Origin: Pyrus communis
Lineage: Eukaryota > Streptophyta > Magnoliopsida > Rosales > Rosaceae
DNA: 64,000 bases
Assembly (NCBI RefSeq): GCF_963583255.1
Contig: NC_084804.1
Coordinates: 21,954,061 to 22,018,060 of the forward strand
Direction of reading: 5' to 3'
Positions within the stretch are counted from its first letter, which is position 1, and each line of letters opens with the position of its first letter. Below, in pieces: positions 24,753 to 36,766 of the stretch. The notes below the pieces were generated by a model. It searched no databases. It was not told the origin of the DNA and worked only from the letters and a program-made list of their open reading frames with translations. The translations under genes were made by a program, and so were the position numbers.

Positions 24753-24854
24753 GAGGCCAATCACAACACGACACATGTCGGTATCAGAGGCCAATCATAG
24801 CGCAACACGTGTCGATATCAGAGGCCAATCACAACACGACACATGTCAATGTCA
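24753..24854 (+). promoter_or_regulatory. Three 34-bp repeats with CCAAT and ACRTGTC motifs in LTR U3
   Basis: Units at 24753-24786, 24787-24820 and 24821-24854 each start GAGGCCAATC and contain ACATGTC or ACGTGTC. A TATA box follows about 24 bp downstream. The same three units are in the 3' LTR at 36364-36465. CCAAT (NF-Y type) and ACGTG (bZIP/bHLH type) are known plant binding motifs; a promoter/enhancer role is inference. Confidence 0.6.
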
Positions 24855-24877
24855 GAACAAAGCTAAAAACTCTTTTC

Positions 24878-24884
24878 TATAAAA
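24878..24884 (+). promoter_or_regulatory. TATA box of the Tat LTR promoter
   Basis: TATAAAA in the LTR after the three 34-bp repeats; the 3' LTR has TATAAAA in the same place (about 36490). Expected to drive transcription starting some 30 bp downstream. Confidence 0.65.
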
Positions 24885-25180
24885 GGGGATCATTCTCCCA
24901 CAATAATCCTTAATGTCATTTGTACTAAACTATTCACTAGAACTCACTAAAAGAGAGCTTGAACCTATGTATTTGTGTAAACCCTTCACAACTAATGAGA
25001 ACTCCTCTACTCCGTGGACGTAGCCAATCTGGGTGAACCACGTACATCTTGTGTTGTTTGCTTCCCTATCTCTATTCATTTACATACTTATCCACTCTAA
25101 TGACCAGAGCAACCTAGCGAAGGTCACAAACTTGACATTTTTTGTTGTACCAAAGTCCTCGTCGATTTTGTGCATCAACA

Positions 25181-25199
25181 TTTGGCGCCGTCTGTGGGA
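25181..25199 (+). other. Primer-binding region of the Tat element
   Basis: TTTGGCGCCGTCTGTGGGA directly follows the LTR. This text after the 5' LTR is frequent in plant Tat/Athila-type elements; the tRNA it pairs with was not determined. Confidence 0.6.
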
Positions 25200-25286
25200 A
25201 TCACACTTATTCCTACTCTCTCCAGCTTTGTCAAGCTGGTTTCCACCATTCGCACACTTTTTTCGACCAGGCACCCCTCTCTAACA

Positions 25287-28200
25287 TGGGGAGTGAAGGG
25301 AGCCATAGCACGCAGAATGACACCCCCTCGTACTTAGTGCAAAGCAACGAAAGAAGGAACGAAAGAAATTTGTTATTCAGGCTAAAGTTGATGAGCTAGA
25401 GGCTCAGAACAACAAGATAGCGATAAAGAATGAGATCCTCCAGGAGCAGTATGAGAAGCTTTTCGGAATGCTTCATGAAGCTAGGCATACTCAAACACAT
25501 GAACTCATCACCCCCGGGGAAGTCAACCACCACCTAGGTGCCCCCCAACACGAGGGATCACCTGCCTTCAACATGGATATCCCTAATGGGGAGCGAGTTA
25601 CTCATCAAGGTGTTGATCAACATGAGACCTCTCTCGACCCAGCTGCTTCGACCCGAAGTAGGAGAAGTGGAGGAAGGCACCTTCTTGCAGAAGGAGTAAA
25701 AAGATTAAAAGCCGTTTATCACGACTGTCGGGACTTCCTGAGGCAACGTCAAGAGAACCCCATCCACATAAGCTCGAAGGTCAATGATCCAAAGGTTTTT
25801 GAAAGGTTCGGTCCTCTCCCATGCCTCAAGCCAATTGCCAATCTAGGGAATAAGCGACATGTCCTAGAGGAATATGAAGGTATGGGGGACTAGGGGGCGT
25901 TTCGACAGGGTCGCCCTGGAAGTCAGTACGGTGAGTCCAAAGAAAAATCCCATGCCCTTGACCAAGCTATCCTACTTCCAAGAGGAGATGGAGACTTACG
26001 GAAGAAGGATCCAGCAGTACCTGACTCCACTCAGGACCCCCTTGTCCTACAACTCCTTGAGGAAGTAAACAAGTTGAAGGCCGAACGTTAGGCCGAAATA
26101 CCTGACTGGAACCAACCTAGGCCTGGCCCTCTTACAAGGAGGATACTCGACACCCCCTCCAAGTAAAGACAAAGCAGAAGTTTGGCTTACAACTCTACAC
26201 TGGAAGGGAGAACCCGATTGAACACCTTAACCTCTTTGAGTCCACCATGGCATACCGGATGCACACTGACGAAAAACGATGTCTTCTCTTTCCTTCTACC
26301 CTCTCTGGCGAAGCTCTGAATTAGTATTGTCGTCTTCTACCTGAGACAATTAACTCATTTGAGGAACTGAGGAAACTATTTGTCTCTCAACACATTTTTC
26401 AGACAGATCGCTTGCATTCCGCAGATGACTTGTACACTATTCGCCAGAAGCCGAATGAGTCACTACGAAAGTATGCTGGCCGCTTTAGCCATAAGTATTC
26501 TTGTTGTGCTGAGGCAGATGATAAAACCGTCCTTAAAGCATTCACAGCAGGCCTACGCGATTGTTCCTTCAAGTACATGATCAATGCTAACACTTGGAAG
26601 ACTTACTCTTAGGTAATGGCACAGGCTTATAACCATGCCTCCGCCGAGGCAAGGACATATCAAGGGAAACTCCCTATAGCCATCCGTTATCAGCAAATGG
26701 GGAGAAGAAGCCAAATCCAACCGAATGAGAATACCTCAACTTTCCAAAGAACAGCGACGCTTCCCCTTGCCCTACTTAATACCTCGCCAAGTCAACATGC
26801 GTATCATTCTCAGGGCAAGAGGAAAAACTTTCATCCTCACCAGTCTCATTTTAATAAAAAGAGTAAGGGGCACTATCGCGATAGCCAAAGGTATCGTCAC
26901 GATAATAGCCGTCCCCAGGCAATCAATGCAGTGGGCCAAACACGTGTTAAGAATGATCCTACCCCGAGGTATAAGACATACACACATTTGAATGCCCCAT
27001 GCACGACCATTTACCCCAGTATAGCTCACTTGATACCAAAGCCAAGGCCGAGGGAACCAGATTTCAAGTCCACGAAGAACACAGGCATGTTTTGTGGTTA
27101 CCACGAGTATAATAGCCATGATGGCGAGAAATGTATCACCCTCCGTGATCATATTGAAGCTTTGGCACGTGAAGGAAAAATTGACCAATTTCTCCTTTAC
27201 CCTCCAAGGGATAACCGCAACCAACGCCAAGTGAATGTGATATATTCCATAAGCGGTGGCACACCCATATCTGAATCTTCCAACAGGGCCATGAAAAACA
27301 ATGAACGAATGTTGAAGCCTGGCCACCAAGTGTTTCACGTGGAAGACATCAGGGGAGGCAAGTATCAAAAGCCTAACTGGGATCCAATATGTTTCTACCT
27401 TGAGGAAGAAAGATGTATTATCTATCCTCACAACGACCCATTGATTGTGGAGGCTCACATAGCCAACTTTGATGTACGACGAATCCTGGTAGACACGGGG
27501 GCGTCGGTCAATATCATGTTTGCTGAAGCTTTTAAAACACTTAATGTAGCTGAACATTTGCTCGATCACTCGGTTTCTCCTCTGATAAGCTTCTCTGGTG
27601 ATGTCATGCAACCTTTAGGTAGCATACATTTACCCTTCACCATCGGTACAGGCCCGTACATAGCCACCATTATCACTAACTTCTTGGTGGTTGACTGCCC
27701 AACGGCATACAATGTCATCTTTGGGTGCACAGGCATTAATGATCTCAAGGTCATGGTATCCACACATATGTTGTTGATGAAATTTCCAACCCCCTATGGC
27801 AATGGTTACATTATAGGAGATCAACTTAGTGCATGATCATGTTACAACATTTCAGTCAAGCAACAACACTTGCATGTACCCAAAAAAACACTTTCTATAG
27901 ATGACCAAGTTATCAAGACCAACTCGGACAAAGCCAACTTGAATATTCACGGTGGTAACAATTAACCCGACGATCCTCGAGATGACTCTTTCACTCAACA
28001 AGAATAACCTGCTAAAGAGTTGGAGAAGGTCTCTATCTCAAAAGATTATCCAAATCGCATAGTGAAGATTGGCACCACTTTGTCACCGCCCATTCGGTTG
28101 GCATTGATCTCTTTTTTGCAAGAGAACACTGAAGTCTTCGCCTGGTCATACAAGGACATGCCAAACATCTCTCCCGATATCATTTGTCATCGCTTGAGTA

Positions 28201-31200
28201 TTGATCCTAAGACCAAGTCGGTGAGACAGAAGCGAAGATCTTATGATGCTAAACGATATGAAGTAATGAAGGCAGAAGTTGAAAAACTCATCCGTGAAGT
28301 CAATTATCCAACGTGGGTAGCAAATGTGGTCCTTGTTAAGAAAAATCCGACCAAGGAAAGTCTCTTGCTTCAAAAGATCTTGTGGAAAGTATGTGTTGAC
28401 TACACCGACTTAAACAAAGGATACCCAAATGATAGCTTTCCTCTTCCTCTCATTGATAGACTTGTAGACTCTATAACAGGGTGTGAGCTCTTAAACTTCA
28501 TGGATGCTTACTTAGGGTACAAACAAATCCTCATGAACCCTTCAGACCAAGAACACACGACCTTCACCACTGATAGATGACTATATTGCTATAAAGTCAT
28601 GCCATTCGGCCTAAAGAATGCAAGGGCGACTTATCAAAGATTAGTCAATTCAATGTTCGCTGAACAGATTGGGAAAAGCATGGAAGTTTATGTTGATGAT
28701 ATGTTAGTCAAAAGCAAACATGTTGACCAACACATTGCCAACTTGTCTGAAACCTTCTCCATCCTGAAGAAGTATCGAATGAGGTTGAACCCCAACAAAT
28801 GCGCTTTCGGTGTGGGCTCTGGAAAATTCTTGGGCTTCATGATTAGCCAACGAGGTATTAAAGCTAACCCCGAGAAGATCAAAGCAATAATGGACATGAA
28901 AGAACTAGTAACCTCAAAAGACATCCAGAGCCTTACTGGCAAGGTGGCAGCCTTGACCAGGTTCATCTCTAAGGCCACAGACAAATAAGCTCTTTTTTCA
29001 AAGCACTTAAGGGAAGTAAGAAGTACATCACGTGGACCGATAAATGTGCCGAAGCATTTAAGAACCTCAAGGAGTACATGAGTAAAGCCCCTCTGCTTTC
29101 CAAATCTGAAGTTGGCGACACCCTAATTGTCTATCTATCTGTCTCAGCTTCAGCAGTTAGTTCCGTCCTCATTCGTATGGATGGTAGTATCGAATGACCT
29201 GTCTACTACGCTAACAAGGCTTTACAAGATGCGGAGACACAATACTCCAACATTGAGAAATTAGCTCTAGCATTAGTCATGTCTGCTCGGAAACTTCGCC
29301 CCTACTTCCAAGCACACTCCATCATCGTGCTTACCAATCACCCCCTTCGACAAATACTTCAGAGTCCTGACACTTCGGGGCAAATGATCAAATGGGCCAT
29401 AGCACTAGGAGAGTTTGACATCTCCTACCACCCAAAGCTAGTTGAAAAGGGCCAACCAGTTGCAGATTTCATTGTGGAATTCACTTATCCCGATGACATT
29501 TCTCCTACACCTGAGGCAGTGGCTTCATTACCCCTGGAAACCCGGAAGGTAGAACCAACACTACCAGTATGGACTCTATATGTTGATGGCTCATCCAACC
29601 AATAGGGTTGTGGAGCAGGACTAGTCTTGACTACCCCCAACAAAGTGGCAATGGAGTATGCTATTCGCTTCAAATTCAAGGCGTCAAACAATGAAACCAA
29701 GTATGAGGCCCTTTTAGCAGGCTTACGTTTGGCCAAACACCTTGGAGTTAAACAAATTAATATCTTCAGTGACTTCCAATTGGTGGTTAACCAGGTCACG
29801 AACAACTTTGATGCTAAGGATAACTCCATGGCAGCGTATCTTGCACAAACGCAGCTTTTGCTCAAGCATTTCCACTACCAGATCACCCAAGTCCCTCGAG
29901 CGGCAAACAGTCATGCAGACGCTTTGCCTCGCCTTGCCTCAGTAGTGGAAGACAAGATTGGGAGAAAAATTCATGTCGAATTGTTGGCAACATCAAGCAC
30001 CATGGTCACAGAAATATGCCACTTGCAACAAGGGGATAGCTGGATCACCCCAATTTATAAATTCCTTGTTCATTGCACTCTCCCAAATGATAAAATCCAA
30101 GCTAAACAGATTTGATACAAATCTACCCGCTACCTAATCATTAATGACCAACTCTACAAGCGAGGTTTTAACCTACCATACTTACGGTGCCTCACACCTG
30201 CGAAAGCGGAAATTGTCATTCGAGAAATACATGAAGGAGTCTGTGGAGATCATGCTGGATCTCGATCCCTAACACACAAGGCTTTTCACCAAGGATATTA
30301 CTAGCCAACACTCCACCAAGATGCCATCAGAATATCCCGCTCATGTGATAAATGTCAACGCTACGCAACTATTCATCACTCTCCCCCCCCCCGGGAGCCT
30401 CATACTCCTATGATCAGCCCTTGGCCCTTGGCCCAATGGGGACTTGATTTGATCGGCCCAATGCCTGCAGGAAAGGGCAAGGTTCGTTATGCAATCGTTA
30501 CAGTTGACTACTTCACAAAGTGGGCCGAAGTATAACCCTTGGCAACCATTACTGAGGCAAAAATAGAAGACTTCGTATAGAAGAACATCCTTTTCAGTTT
30601 TGGCATTCCTAATGCAATAGTCACGGACAATGGGCGACAGTTCGACAACAAGAAGTTCAGGATGTTTTGTTCTAAGTTTAACATCAACTTATGTTTTGCC
30701 TCCTCAGCTCATCCCCAGTCTAACAAACAAGTTGAGGCCATCAACAAAATAATCAAGTTCAGTTTGAAAACCAGCTTGGACAAGGCTAAAGGTTGTAGGC
30801 CAGAATTTGTACCCCAAGTTCTTTGGTTATACCGCACTTCATTTCGGACTTTAACAGGAGAAACTCCATTCTCACTTGCCTTTGGTAAAGAGGCTGTTGT
30901 CCAAGTTGAGCTTGAGCAAGCAACGTTCCGAGTCTAGAACTACATACAAAGTGAAAATGACAAACAACTCACCCTCAACTTGGATCTAGTCGAGGAACAC
31001 AGAAACTAAGCCCACTTGAGGAATGTCGCCTATAAATAGCATGAGGACTGGGTACTGAAGAAAAGACTACTCTGCGACAAAGTCCTGAGTGAAGGCACAC
31101 TTAGCCTAAATTAGGATGGACCGTTTGAAGTTATTGGCATCAGTCGCCCTGGTTCTTACAAGCTCAGGAGCTCCGATGGTAAGACCCTTGGCCATCCATT

Positions 31201-31234
31201 GAACGCTTATCACTTGAAGTACTATTACAAGTAG
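25287..31234 (+). pseudogene. Tat element gag-pol, interrupted by stops
   Basis: Gag domain around 26186-26660 (with LFVSQHIF and ESLRKYAGRF), a CX2H..HX4C knuckle-like motif near 27092, and an aspartic protease with LVDTGASVNIMF near 27488. RT spans 28020-28988, with MPFGLKNA and YVDD intact but a TGA stop at 28578. The first RNase H is about 28990-29500. A second, archaeal-type RNase H is at ~29570-29945 (YVDGSS, NNETKYEAL, SDFQLVV, N-HADAL), with a TAG stop after YVDGSSNQ. Integrase runs ~30200-30940, with H..H/C..C zinc motif, DLIGPM, TDNG and NKQVEAINK as the DDE regions. At least six nonsense mutations and some frameshifts. Coding ends at the TAG near 31234. Confidence 0.85.
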
Positions 31235-31719
31235 ACTCACACTGTACAAGTGTTGAGCTACGGCCATTCGGCATCCTATGTAATGAAGGTTATTTGCCAT
31301 CAATTCAATAAAGAGGTGATTTACACAATTTTGTTTTAACTCCCTTACATCCCTATCACTGAAACGCTTAGGTTTGAAGCTTTAAAACGAATGCTTACAA
31401 CATGAAATAAAGTCTAAGTATATGTCAACATGACTTATATCCAAACAAGGGATCCCATCATACATTCCAACACATTCATACATAAACATCATAAATTCTA
31501 ACACATTCATACATAAACATCATACATTCCAACACATCTATACATAAGCCAACTATGCTTCGAAAAGGTTCAACATATTTTGTGTCATTCGACACTTGCT
31601 ATAATGTGCCTCGACACCTTGCCCTTATTCTCACCAACCAAATGATGAAATGTGAAGAATGAACTTATTTTCATACCACTAAACAGGTGATGAAATGTAC
31701 AACTCGTACTCTCATTCAT

Positions 31720-31919
31720 GCCACCAACCAGGTGATGAAATGTACAACCCGTACTCTAACATCATTTGGCAACTTGCCACTCATGCCACCAACCAAGTGA
31801 AGAAGGAACTCATCTTCGTGCCACCAACCAGGTGATGAAATGTACAACCCGTACTCTAACATCATTTGGCAACTTGCCACTCATGCCACCAACCAGGTGA
31901 AGAAGGAACTCATCTTCGT
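31720..31919 (+). repeat. 100-bp tandem duplication 3' of pol
   Basis: Two nearly identical 100-bp units, 31720-31819 and 31820-31919, each starting GCCACCAACCAGGTGATGAA, with shorter derived copies on both sides (31630-32030). Non-coding part of the Tat 3' region. Confidence 0.75.
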
Positions 31920-32424
31920 GCCACCAACCAAGTGATGAAATGTGATGAAAGGTGATAAAGGAACTCACATTCGTACCACTAATCAAGTGATGAAAGCAAC
32001 TCACCATTCATTCCACCAACCAGAAGACGAGTGGTACAACTTGTACATGTGAACTCCTAACATTCATAAATAATCAAAAACCCTCAAGCTTTACAACTCA
32101 ACTAGGGGAGCACTTATGCCTAATAAGAGTTATAGTCACCAACAAAGTCTTATTGCAAGCCAACAACAGCTAGTGCATGATATACGAAGATCAAGCTCTT
32201 CAGCCCTCTTACATCTGCTTCAGACATTTCTCCTCTGTAACAATGCAAACACTACAGCTTGTAGAAAGCTTCACACACTCTTGATCAAGACTGTTCGAAG
32301 CAAATTTAATTTATATGGTTCATCTAAACCTTCGACTACTACAAGGTATAGCTTGCATCACAATCTCTTGCTCAACAGTGTGGAAGCAAAATTTGTATAT
32401 GTTGTCTCTCCCACATTTTCAAAT

Positions 32425-32465
<41 letters not shown>

Positions 32466-32570
32466 AAATTGGGAAATTCAACAACTTCAACAAATGGAGG
32501 GTAACTACAATTCTCAAAAACTTCACACACTTTTGATCAAGATAGTGTGAAGCAAAATCAATTCATGGTG

Positions 32571-32870
32571 CCCAACAAAGCTTCAACCTCAAAGCTTCAC
32601 CTACAAAGCTTCAACACAAAAGCTTCATCAAATAAAGCTTCATCAATGGAGACCAACTACAATTCTCAAAAGCTTCACACACTCTTGATCAAAGTAGTGT
32701 GAAGCAAAATCAATTTATGGTGCCCAACAAAGCTTCACCTACAAAGCTTCAACACAAAAGCTTCACCTACAAAGCTTCAATACAAAAGTTTCACCTACAA
32801 AGCTTCAACACAAAAGCTTCAACAGCAAAACTTCACCTACAAAACTTCAACATCAAAGCTTCACCCAAAA
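32571..32870 (+). repeat. Short tandem array (AAAGCTTCA..CACCTAC type)
   Basis: Many copies of a 14-28 bp unit built on ACAAAGCTTCAACAC and AAAGCTTCACCTAC, rich in HindIII-type AAGCTT. Flanked by poly-A runs at about 32430-32463 and 32867-32916. It lies within the Tat 3' region; short ORFs over it are repeat translations. Confidence 0.7.
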
Positions 32871-33409
32871 AAAAAAAAAAAAAAAAAAAACAAAAACAAA
32901 AAAAAAAAAAAAAAAGGGAAAGAAAGAAAGAAAGATGAGCCTAGGCTTCCCTTTCTTTGGGCCTAACAACTTTCATACCAAATATATGTGAAGGAGGAGT
33001 TTTGGGCAACCACTTAGAAAGGAAAATGATGAAGTTTTGTTTGAAAAATTGCCTACTAGCAAGACACCTCCCTCGACCGGAGACTTGGGGGACTTCTACC
33101 ATGTACCACTATACCTTGGTACTCAGAAATTTCGCGACTACTCAGTGCCTTGGATTTTTCAAGTCCCCAACCGAGAAGTTTTCCTCACTCAAGAAATTAA
33201 AGGAGCACTACTTCAACCTACAGGGTCCACCCACGAAGTTTCAACATGCAAACTTCAACAAAATAAAAAATTCAAAGAACTTAGTGAAGGATACCTTAGT
33301 GTATTTAACACAACACATTGAATGAAGTAAAGCTTATTTATTGATATCTTTGATAAATTACAAATACGTGCATACACATGAATCAAAACAAACAAACAGG
33401 AGGGCGCCT

Positions 33410-34003
33410 TCACAAAGGCTGCTCAGGAGAAGTCTCAACACTCGGCAAAGCCCCAGAAATAGGAAGCACCCGAGGGTAATTATTTGGAGCCTCAGTACGG
33501 GGCAGAACCCCAGAAAGAGGAGGCACCAGAGGTTGATCATTTGGAGCTTCAGTATGTGGTACAGCCTCAGAGGACGAAGGCAATAAATGCCTTTCGAACA
33601 AACTCACAAACCTCTGATAATCATTTAAAATCTGACCCTCGGATTCCTGTAACTGGTTAAGCTTTCTCTTCATGGTTGTAGCATAGCTATGTGCGAGCAT
33701 GTGCAACTGTCTATTCTTGTGCTTAAGCCCTCTGATCTCCTGTTTGAGACTTATCACTTCAGCCGCCAACGATTCAACTTGGCGGGTTTGAGCAAATAGG
33801 CGTTAAGCCATATTAGACACAGAACCTGCACACTGAACACTGAAAGCTAGAGAATCCTTAACAGCTAACTCATCGGATCGTTTGGAAAGTAGTCTGTTGT
33901 CTTTGAGAGTGAGAAGATTCTTGGCCACCACCGCAGCGGTCATACAATTTTTCATCGAAGAGTCCCCAATAGTAAGGGGACCAGTAGGAGATATGGGCGC
34001 CAT
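33410..34003 (-). pseudogene. Antisense ORF of the Tat element, coiled-coil protein, one stop
   Basis: On the strand opposite gag-pol, two ORFs (34003-33803 and 33769-33410) lie in the same frame and are separated by a single TAA at about 33803-33805. The stretch after the stop continues in phase (RLFAQTRQVESLAAEV). Together they would make about 197 residues. The N-terminal part has GDSSMKNCMTAAVVAKNLL; the middle is a Leu/Glu/Lys heptad-like coiled coil (about residues 70-120); the C-terminal part is Pro/Ser-rich with repeated P-TEAPN motifs. From memory, close relatives are annotated as uncharacterised proteins in apple and pear genomes. Additional antisense ORFs between pol and 3' LTR are known in some Tat elements; function unknown. 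Confidence 0.6.
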
Positions 34004-34209
34004 ATGTTATCCTGAGGAGACATGGCTACCTCTTATACAGCATTCAAGTCCAAACGACGATCGGACGGGCCAGACATTCTCATAAAATATGAAGAAAAAA
34101 TGAGGTACAATAAGTTTCAGAAGTATGAAAATAAGGGAAATTTTTCTACAAGCAATAACTTTCTGAACGTACTTCTTGAACTTAATTGGTGCTCCTATAA
34201 AAGAAAGAG

Positions 34210-34700
34210 CCAGGTCTTCAACAAGGCTGCTTCTTCAAAAATCGAAGAGGCACCACGCTCCAAATTTCGAGAAGCGGATTTCCTGAGTTAAAATTTATTA
34301 GCAATCTTCACACGCAACATCAATTCCTCGAATACCAAGGACAACTTTGCCAAAGAACTCTGACAAAGTTAAGACAGGTAAATGTTGAAGGCCTAGTTAC
34401 CCTACTATTACCCATAAGGATAAAGGAACAGCACCACTGCTTGATTATTGGAAAATCCTTATGTGTGTGAACCTCTGTGCTCCGTGGCAAAGCAGACTTG
34501 CAAAAATGCCCAACCTTTCTTCACATCTGAGAAAACACTCCCAACAAGATTGCTTGCCCAGAAATCGAAGAGGCACCGCTCTCCGAATCTCGAGAACCAT
34601 ATCCTCAACAAGATTGCTTGCTCAGAAATCGAAAATGCACCGCTCCCCGAACTTCGAGAAGTTGGATTTCATTGGATAAAATTTGTCCACAATCCTCACA
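34210..34700 (+). repeat. Imperfect ~65-bp repeats in the Tat 3' region
   Basis: Units around CAAGATTGCTTGCCCAGAAA followed by TCGAAGAGGCACCGCTC and TTCGAGAA recur three times (about 34225, 34545 and 34608). A longer block with TTCACACGCAACATCA-like text repeats at ~34300 and 34695. Confidence 0.55.
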
Positions 34701-36273
34701 CGCAACATCAGCTTTCTGGATACCACATACCACTTTTTCAATGTGCTTTGACAAAATTAAAACACATGAACCATGCAGCGACCACTACATTGCTTTGACT
34801 GAGAAGGGTAAAGGAACAGCATTACCACTCGCTGTTAGGACACTTCCTATATATGTCGACCTTCATCCTCCACAGCCAGGCAGACCTACCAAATAAAAAA
34901 AAAAATGCTCAACCCTTCCTCACATCTGAAATGGCACTCCTAATCTAGCCTCTCGAAATACTCCGTTTTCTTCTCCTTCGATAATACCCATGCCAACCAG
35001 CCACATCAGAGCAAGAATATCTCATATCATCAGGGTTGAAAGAAAAAGTATCCCATATCATGCTTTTTCCCTGTCTTTTCCTTTGCCCTTGCTCTTATCT
35101 GCAAGACAAGGAAAAAGAATGCAATCAGTCGGAACCTGCAATCAAACTTCCGATCTAGAATTGATTACCCGAAACCTTTGCCTGGTCATTTGCCTAGCAT
35201 TCCTCTCGAGTACTCATCCTCAACTGTTGTCAAGGTCATGAATTCCTTCGGCAAATACCTCCGGAGAGTTAGTACGATATTGGCTCTTTACACTGAAGCT
35301 GCCAAGCATTGATGAGTCACTGAGAAGTAGTGCTCTGAATGACCATTTAAATGCAAAGGTTGCGCACCATTTCTGATATACAAAAGATTGAAGCAGAAGG
35401 TTCAACGGCGAGCTAGAACAGATCACTACAGCACGACGCCCTTTTTGTGGAACCGCACAATCCAGACGGAAGAGTCTAAGTCAAATCCAAGCTCAGCATC
35501 ATTGCTCTAATTGAAGAGATCGAGAAGCCTCAACAGCCTTTTGCTAGCACCGTCGTCGAATAACAAAGCTTCGCCGTACCACATCTACTACTTTGTCAAA
35601 CAGCAAAAGTATCCCATATCATCAGGATCGAACATACTCTAGGCTTGATGGACTTGTTTTAACCCTCAAATTCTGGAGTTGGTCGCTTCTTTGAAGGATA
35701 CTAGAAAACCCTTCAACCCAGTTCAAGAATACACCTGTGGAAAGTTAAGTACAACAAAGCACGTGCCGATTCGTCTGTCTTCTCCAAAAACAAGAGTATC
35801 TCATATCATCTCTTCTCCCTATTTCTTCTCTTTATCCTTATTGCTGAATGAAAAACAGGGAGAATGAGTACAATTAGCCGGAACCCAAGATCAACCTACC
35901 GATATGAGACTGATTGCTTGGAACCCTGATTGCTTACCTTATCTGTCACCTCCTTCGGTAGATCTCCTCGCTTAGAGACTTAGGGGACTTCTACTATATG
36001 GTTTGTATCGTACTTGACCAAACCCGAAACTACAAGTAAGCTTTAAATGAAAATGATATATTACCTTGTGCATCAACGCCAACTAAAGATACCACTCTTG
36101 GATGAAGGAAAAGTACTTCCAAGAGAAAATGCCACATCTACTTACAGGACAGAGAAGACAAGTGAAGGCGACACCACACTTCGGTACTTGGAAGTTTCGT
36201 GATTACTCAATGGCTTGGATCTTGCAAGTCCCCAACCGAGGAGATTCCCTTACTCGGGAACTTAGGGGAGCAC

Positions 36274-36766
36274 TGTTTGTACCATACTTGACCAATCCGG
36301 AAACTACTAAGCACCGGTCAACAGCATACCATCAAGGACCCACAAGACTTTTCCTCCAACTAGGAGGCCAATCACAACACAACACATGTCGGTATCAGAG
36401 GCCAATCATAGCGCAACACGTGTCGATATCAGAGGCCAATCACAACACGACATGTGTCAATCTCAGAACAAAGCTAGAAACTCTCTTCTATAAAAGAGTA
36501 TCATTCTCCCACAATAATCCCTAATGTCATTTGTACTAAATTATTCACTAAAACCCTTCACAACTAATGAGAACTCCTCTACTCCGTGGACGTAGCCAAT
36601 CTGGGTGAACCACGTACATCTTGTGTTGTTTGCTTCCCTATCTCTATTCATTTACATACTTATCCACACTAATGACCAGAGCAACCTAGCGAAGGTCACA
36701 AACTTGACACTTTCTGTTGTACCAAAATCCTCGCCGATTCTGTTGTACCAAAGTCCTCGCCTATTT
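36274..36766 (+). repeat. 3' LTR of the Tat element, altered end
   Basis: Starts TGTTTGTACC after the PPT-like CTTAGGGGAGCAC. Relative to the 5' LTR it lacks about 41 bp after TTCACTA (near 36545). Near its end a 26-bp unit (TCTGTTGTACCAAA..CCTCGCC) is duplicated and the expected ..GCATCAACA end is missing. Confidence 0.8.

Larger units (their letters stand above)
24662..25180 (+). repeat. 5' LTR of the Tat element
   Basis: 519 bp from TGTTTGTACC to GCATCAACA. Contains three tandem 34-bp repeats (24753-24854) and a TATA box TATAAAA at 24878-24884. The R/U5 part includes CTCCGTGGACGTAGCC. Confidence 0.9.
24662..36766 (+). mobile_element. Tat-lineage Ty3/gypsy LTR retrotransposon (~12.1 kb), nested
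   Basis: Direct LTRs at 24662-25180 and 36274-~36766, a primer site just inside the 5' LTR, and gag-pol at 25287-31234. A long 5-kb region between pol and the 3' LTR carries tandem repeats and an antisense ORF. The PPT-like CTTAGGGGAGCAC precedes the 3' LTR. An additional RNase H region after the usual one, plus the long 3' region, are typical of the Tat lineage (Ogre/Retand/RIRE2 relatives). The LTRs are similar, but the 3' LTR has a 41-bp deletion and a rearranged end. Pol has several stops, so the copy is inactive. A matching target duplication was not found. Confidence 0.88.

Noticed and set aside
26772..27611. 279-codon minus-strand ORF in the Tat element
   Set aside because: Antisense to the conserved gag/protease reading frame with no domain of its own; the sense strand explains the openness.
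31430..32040. CRISPR-like appearance of repeated units with spacers
   Set aside because: Units are imperfect tandem copies in a plant retrotransposon; spacing and divergence do not fit a CRISPR array.
32315..32938. Short plus-strand ORFs rich in Lys around the poly-A runs
   Set aside because: They are translations of poly-A and of the AAGCTTCA tandem array; no protein evidence.
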